Positions 58,389-64,000 of a stretch of DNA of 64,000 bases are shown here, in pieces. Made by a program: the position numbers and the translations under genes. This stretch comes from Diadema setosum (taxonomy: Eukaryota > Echinodermata > Echinoidea > Diadematoida > Diadematidae): assembly GCA_033980235.1 (NCBI GenBank), contig CM067067.1, forward strand, positions 19,349,239-19,413,238, given 5' to 3'. Below the pieces are notes generated by a model. The model saw only the letters and a program-made list of their open reading frames with translations, was not told the origin of the DNA and ran no database searches. The number at the start of each line of letters is the position of its first letter. The stretch's first letter is position 1.

Positions 58389-58877
58389 TTAGTGTAGTTT
58401 CGCCTGACTGCATGTAATATAATTAACTCTCTACTCTATTCTGTTCATTGCAATTTATCATTGTGTTTTGTATGCTTGCTTTGACAATCAGCAAACTCCT
58501 CCATTAGTCTGCCACCATCAGAGAGGCAAACAGTGAATTCATGAAGGCGACCTTGTGTCCAGCAGATAATATGGAATGTGAATTTGATCAAATCAGAGTA
58601 TCATTGGGCTGTTTGTGCACGTCTGAGACCTCGGTGTAATGTGTACAACCATATTACACCACAGTATTTTCTTCAAAACTAGTGTAAATTATACATGGAG
58701 GTCAGTCCAATTTGATGTTTTTACAATCGACACTACGGTGCAATATACAATAGTATGGATATATTTGCAAGATTATGCAGTAGGCTGTCCAAGGCATGAA
58801 GTGGCTTGAATTGTCGTATATAACAGAATGTCATGATTAGAAAAGAAAGAAGAGCTACTCTCGTCATCTGTTCTCAC
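58389..58877. other. Probable intron, AT-rich
   Basis: Nothing recognised. Confidence 0.4.
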
Positions 58878-59015
58878 TGTGTGTGTTGGTGAGAGGTACA
58901 GCCTAAAGAGAGCAGTACTCGGCAGAGGCAGCAGCACAGAGTTCAGCCAACACAGCTGGGGGTCATCAACATAGCCTGCATGTACACTGGCGAGGTTCCC
59001 GTCCAGCTGTTTAGA
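58878..59015 (-). CDS. Candidate minus-strand internal exon
   Basis: A strong acceptor (AAGGCCCTTCCCTTTTTCAG) ends at 59016. The exon is 138 nt (46 codons, phase 0 at both ends) and runs to a GTGAGA donor at 58877. The peptide includes LDGNLASVHAGYVDDPQL and WLNSVLLPLPSTALFRLY. Its exit phase matches the exon at 54708-54917. The acceptor is the best evidence, the donor is moderate and the family is unrecognised. An alternative frame stops inside the exon. Confidence 0.35.
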
Positions 59016-59657
59016 CTGAAAAAGGGAAGGGCCTTGCATTGTGACCTGCTGAGTCACTGCCCCAAACCTTGTTTGCTAAACATAAACAATCCCATGAACC
59101 AGAAATAGTGTTAAAAGGGAAGAGATTTACAAGAGGGAAAAAAGGTAAACTTAAACCTAAGGTGAACTCAAACAAAGGTCTAGAGCAAACATAAAACTAA
59201 AAAGGTTTGTGTGTATCCCACAGACAAAAGATATCATACACATACAGTAAAGAATAAACTGTACATGTATATTACACAATTTGCAGTTGAGGACTATACA
59301 AAATCAGACATATAGAACCTCTTCCATTGATAGTCACATTACCATACGGTGGCTTGGTAATATCACTGAAACTGACATTCAATACATTAACACTTGCAGC
59401 CTTTAATCAATCAAAAAGCATGATGGATCTTGCACATGGATTTGGGAGCCATGAAAGATAATGACCATAATATGTTTTGCTGAAAACTGGACTTTTCCCA
59501 TCCCAATTTTCACTTTGCACTGCATCACATCAAAAATTTGTGATTGGCTAAGCTAAGTAGTTTTTTTTTTTTTTTTTTCAAATGTGTATGAATGCATGTG
59601 CATATCTGTGCATGTGCGACTTCTATATTTCAATATCCACATTGAGAATTCATTATT
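59016..59657. other. Probable intron, AT-rich
   Basis: A T-run lies at about 59561-59579. Nothing else was recognised. Confidence 0.4.
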
Positions 59658-60340
59658 TCGTCGCCGGTCACACGAACCGACGAATCCCTCAGGTTTGCGT
59701 AAGAATGACAATTCGAGTAAATCGCATTTGAAGTTAACCCATATTTGACTTATAAATGGTTGCTACACTTTCATGTCTATAATTTCCAATCATTTTTGTA
59801 GTACATCAGACTTCAATTCCTGAAGTTTTTATCGAATTGTATTGTTAACAAATAAGCGGGAAATCGTCAATGAGCTGCATGCATGTATTTTCGGTCTGCA
59901 AAGAACGTTGTCATTTTCCATGTGTGTCCATAAGTACATGTACATTGAGCGTTGTTATTGTCAACGCATGTATTACATAGTACGCGCACTATGCGCGCGG
60001 TCAATGAACTGTTGAATCTCAAAAACTGAACACAAGTCAATGCGCACTGATTCGTCGGTTCGGTGAACGCGCGTACTAGTTTTCTAGTATGCGCGGTCAC
60101 CGAACCGTCGAATCGCCTGATTGTTTAACACATGCGTCTATGGGGAAAACAAATAATTTTCACAAATGGAATTACATGCTTCTACAAAAGTGATAACTAC
60201 GTACAAATTACACCGAATTACACACTGAGAATTTCAGAATATGTAGTATGGAATGTCTACTATCGAAATGATTGAAAATCTCAAAATCGAAAATTCGACC
60301 CAAAATCGAGTGATTCATCTGTTCGTGTGACCGGCGACGA
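59658..60340. mobile_element. 683-bp element with TCGTCGCCGGTCACACGAAC ends
   Basis: The left 20 bp are exactly inverted at the right end (GTTCGTGTGACCGGCGACGA). A second strong hairpin lies inside at about 60057-60108 (CGGTTCGGTGAACGCGCG with TATGCGCGGTCACCGAACCG). AT-rich elsewhere, no coding potential, no clear target-site duplication. Confidence 0.75.
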
Positions 60341-62387
60341 TTTACAAAAATCTTGTATGGAATTTTTTATCGTAAAGGGCACACATGGCAAACATTAAAA
60401 TGCATTAGCACAATACACACATAGATCAATTACAATTCATAACATGTGCTTATAATATTGTAAGAGCTCCATCTCAATAGAGTACAATGTGGATGAAAAC
60501 ATCATGCCATAGTAACATTAAACAACATGGTTGTAAATATGTTTTAATCACATCCTACATGTACTTGTGTAGGTACCCAATCTGCACTCCTAACAACAGT
60601 GCCCTGTAAAATCTGCCTTACTATCCAAGAAATGTAAAATGTTGTCATGGTCTTTTAACTTTCTTCTTGTAAATACTATTAAAAAAAAATATGATCAGGA
60701 ATTGCTAGTTCTAATATGTTTTCGTAATTTAAGGAATTTTAGCTATGTTAAGACAAATTAGGATACAAAAAACTTTGTAATTTTCCATAATCGTTCAACT
60801 ATTAAAACAGGACATAAAGTATGATCAGAACTTCCTACTGGGTTTTAATAACTGCCTGCTTTTGAAAGAATATTCTGTTTATACTTACAGGAGTCTTAAC
60901 ACCACAGGAAATATCCATTCAAATGACTTCCTCTTCAAATTAGGGCTAACTGCATTTTTTTTTTTCATTCTTGAATTGTTGTCAAAGGTAACATCTTCTG
61001 TATTCTTTCATAACATGCTTGTAAGAGTTCTTAACAAAAACATGGACACATGTAACAGCATTATAATACTCATATTCAAACCCACTGGTATGCATACTTT
61101 TGCAGTGAAAAGCTTCAAATCAATCTATTTGTCAATGCTGGAGAAACCAAACTGGGAAAATTGCTAAAGATCTTTTTCCCCAAACTCCCTACATGTGGGA
61201 AACCTGTTTGTGTTGGATAGAAAAATGTAGAAATATGTTTTTGCTCACATGCAGTGTAATGTGTATGTTGGAATACATCCATATACTTTATGTTTACACT
61301 AATTCTGAAAGTTTTCCTAATCCTATGATCCCATTTATTGGTGTATAACTCAATAGTCTAGATGGAAATAATGTGATTGTACAAAAAAAAAATCAAAGTA
61401 CATCTCACAGAATCTTTATGAGGATTCCTTCTCAATGAAAATCATGACAGAGGTAGCCTTTCATCTCGTATCACGCAAACTGTGCTTTGTTTGTTTGTAG
61501 AACTCTTGCCTTTCTTTGGCCTTTAGCACTTAAAGGTTTTAAAACAGCAACAATTCTGTGTCTGGTTTAATAAACTTTCTGTAATTCTGACAGTAAATAA
61601 TTGTTCAACTGGTATCAATTATACCCAAGGCTCAGTTCATCTGATGAACTTATCATAACAAAAGAATTATTAACTACGAAAAATCAATTCTAATAATGAT
61701 ATCAATTATGATAAACAGTTTTTTGTATTGTACGGTATGCACATTTCCAATCAAGTTGAATGCATTTTATATAGTAAAATCATCTTGATGTCTAGGTCAT
61801 AAAGAATATAGGAGCATTTTGAGATTCTTTTTGATAATTGACACTGAAGATCGATCGGAATTCCTTTGCCAAAGTATTCCATGCCTATGGTCCACAAAAT
61901 GAGAAACAAACATCAAACAATTACAAACAATGTAATTATTTGATGCAATTCAAGGCAAGAAAGTAAATCATTACTGTGCATGACTTGCCATGAATTACAA
62001 ATCATAAATTGTAAATCTCAACTTACAACATTTTAGTGTATTTTGATTTTTGAGAGCTTGTTTACAAACTTCCATTTGAAATGTACTTCTATACTAAAGG
62101 ACGATTCAGTGCAACACCAATACTCCTATCATTCATGGTAAATACACAAAGCAGGCAACCGTACATGATACAAACACACAAAACAAGTAATAAGTTACAA
62201 GTAAACTGCAAAATATCTGCAAGCCTTATCGAGTCCGGAAATGGAAACCTTAAGTGGGCTCACCATTTTTGAGTTTTTGTTGTATGAAGTAAGCCTGGGG
62301 TCATGTGGTACGTGGGGATTGATGTTTATATTTATAGCAGATTTTGCTATTTGTATTAAATTTGTATGAAACCCTCGACTCCCTCAC
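60341..62387. other. Probable intron, AT-rich
   Basis: No exon or repeat family was recognised. A 101-residue plus-strand open frame at 60862-61167 has no domain. Confidence 0.4.
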
Positions 62388-62437
62388 GCAAGCCGACCAT
62401 GATTGGACCACAACACCATCTAAAATTTGACCGCCAG
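62388..62437 (-). CDS. Tentative minus-strand 50-nt exon
   Basis: Lies between a weak acceptor (ACAACCTGTGTAG) and a GTGAGG donor. The reading GGQILDGVVVQSWSAC has entry phase 1 and exit phase 0, which fits the donor at 63178 and the acceptor before 59015. Evidence is limited to phase and short open frame. Confidence 0.18.
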
Positions 62438-63177
62438 CTACACAGGTTGTACATGTATGCAGGTAGAAACCTACATGCTTTTGCACATGGTCAAACCTTG
62501 GCACGGGAGGTCGAACCTTGGTGTGGGTGCCGATACTGCTTTAACCAAACGCATCTTCACTTACACTTACATTAATTACAGTTTGTACTTGTATTGATCT
62601 AGATGTGAAATACACACATTACAGATGAATTAACTCATTAACCCTGATCAGAATTGAGAACTTGCACGAGTCATGAAAAGAGTGAAAATGAAGAAGAAAA
62701 AAAATAGGTTCTGCTGGTAAATTTTACATCAATCCCTTGATGATTTTGCGTACATCAATCCCTGGTAACCCAAGCCATGCCAAGGACTCAGGAATGTTAC
62801 CCTTCACAGACTGTGGAATCCAGGGCTCCAGTCCCATGCATGGCCATACCCAGCAGAGATGGACCTCGTTTTCTCAACTTCTGTCACCTCAACAAGCAAC
62901 CAATAATTTACACACACTTTATACAGTTGGAAATATTATTTCCAGCTTTTACATATCTCTCTTACCTTTGTGGGGGAGGGGTACATAAAGAACATATCTA
63001 AACAATGGCTTAAGTATATCTATCAACGAGCTTTAGCATTATGATCTAGCCCGCGCATATTATCAATCCATCTTCGATAGAGATTGCTCCCTGCGCTGCT
63101 GCTCCTGCGAGGGAGGAGGCCGAGGGACCCTGCCTAACGTAGGCTGCAATTCGAGCGGGACGGGATAGGGCACTTAC
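62438..63177. other. Mostly noncoding, CpG-raised near 63.05-63.17 kb
   Basis: Open frames at 62737-63001 lack a recognised domain. The segment next to the exon at 63178 is GC-rich. Confidence 0.35.
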
Positions 63178-63274
63178 CTCTCTTCTCGTAAGAATGAAAT
63201 GCTCCTCCTGCTAATGAACGCAAATTCACCACTAGCCCAGCTGAAGTAGCAGTAAAAAAACAATGCTCAATCTT
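63178..63274 (-). CDS. Candidate minus-strand exon with strong splice sites
   Basis: An acceptor (ACAATTTACCTTTCGTGCAG) ends at 63275 and a consensus GAG|GTAAGTG donor lies at 63178/63177. The 97-nt exon reads 32 codons plus one base, including KIEHCFFTATSAGLVVNLRS and GGAFHSYEKR. It leads a chain of minus-strand exons with compatible phases down to the stop at 54708. The family is unrecognised. A further possible exon lies upstream at 63373-63439 (reading YTGSNTVVIDEEGFDTGNIS, with a GTGAGT donor), but its phase does not fit this exon directly. Confidence 0.4.
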
Positions 63275-64000
63275 CTGCACGAAAGGTAAATTGTGTAAGT
63301 CCCAGTGACATATGAAAATCAAGTAAAACTCCCTAGACTTCCGAGTCACAATTTCATCCACCACAGACTCACATCACGGAGATGTTGCCAGTATCGAAAC
63401 CTTCTTCGTCAATGACCACTGTATTACTTCCGGTATATTCTGGACCAGTTCATGTGAACTGCTGAGGGGTGGGTGCATGAAGAGATCCAGCTTTGGTTTA
63501 TTTTTAGTTTGTTATTTATGTATTGTTCGAGACTTAATCAATCTATCATAAGTAGTATAGTATTATGAGGTATTACTTTCAACTTCGATAATAAAGACAC
63601 AAAAGTTGTTTTGTCGAAGCTCAATTTTACCCCTACAATTCGGTATTGTGGAGGCACCCTATAATTGAGGTAATTGATAGGATTCATACATCATTCCACA
63701 ACATACTAGTACACGGCACTTAGCGAGAAGGAGCCAGTGCCAACAGTAGAGGGCTCACTGCTCAACGATACCAGTTGTAGTCTGGTTTCGTCGACGTGTC
63801 GAGCTGTTTTCAAGCCCAGTCGTATAAACAAACGAAATTTGAGTTACACCAAAACAAACAGACAAAACAAAAAACAAAAAGAAACAAAAAAGTTGATCAA
63901 ATGAGCTAATATTTTTAATTCTATCAGATTGCAGGAGTTAGTTCTCAAGAGTGACTTACTTGTTTCGCTTGGTCCATGTAAAAAAGGGTAAGCAAGTGAT
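63275..64000. other. Upstream sequence, possible further exon
   Basis: Apart from the possible exon at 63373-63439 noted above, nothing certain is visible. The stretch at 63720-63840 is CpG-raised. Confidence 0.35.

Noticed and set aside
1..64000. tRNA, rRNA, CRISPR array or viral genes
   Set aside because: No cloverleaf with A and B boxes, no rRNA-like block and no regularly spaced repeat-spacer array was seen. The tandem arrays present are head-to-tail satellites without unique spacers.

Overview
The window reads as nuclear DNA of an animal, and gene signal is very sparse. It is AT-rich, with many TG/CA, GAT and TATC microsatellites, long C/G homopolymer runs, short possible exons separated by kilobases, and a dense population of small non-autonomous DNA transposons. 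The mix of TTAA-flanked MITEs, a GGGGCGGATCCAGG-ended element and Tc1-like or hAT-like termini suggests a marine invertebrate, plausibly an echinoderm. That assignment is an inference. I found no rRNA, tRNA, CRISPR array, virus, retroelement or intact transposase.

Genes. The only exon I recognise by family is a RING zinc-finger exon on the minus strand (17198-17400). It has a Kozak start, an in-frame upstream stop, a good acceptor and a good donor. A second small exon at 4110-4159 joins it in phase. Less certain are a plus-strand pair (44529-44646 and 51529-51647), which join in phase and end at a stop, and a minus-strand series (63178-63274, 62388-62437, 58878-59015, 54708-54917), which also chains in phase. 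A possible minus-strand terminal exon lies at 46179-46373. These rest on splice signals and open frames only.

Mobile DNA. The dominant object is a segment of about 15.4 kb (22459-37836) bounded by 25-bp terminal inverted repeats and TA dinucleotides. GC-rich hairpins lie inside both ends, followed by arrays of a roughly 71-bp repeat in opposite orientation. It holds nested insertions: a 2.8-kb element at 25091-27902, a TTAA element at 28974-29761, a 189-bp element at 32718-32906 and a 370-400-bp MITE at 32983-33372. Three clusters of a GGTTCG minisatellite also lie in it.

Outside that segment at least six element families are flanked by TTAA. One insertion (4682-5149) is confirmed by an empty site in a related element at about 53037. 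A near-perfect 1-kb foldback lies at 47766-48772. GC-rich elements with inverted ends lie at 57788-58388 and 59658-60340.

The rest is AT-rich single-copy sequence, probably introns and intergenic DNA. It is dotted with blocks of raised GC (about 6.6, 9.8, 13.8, 15.4, 20.7, 42.1 and 50.6 kb) that could be conserved noncoding elements or unrecognised exons.
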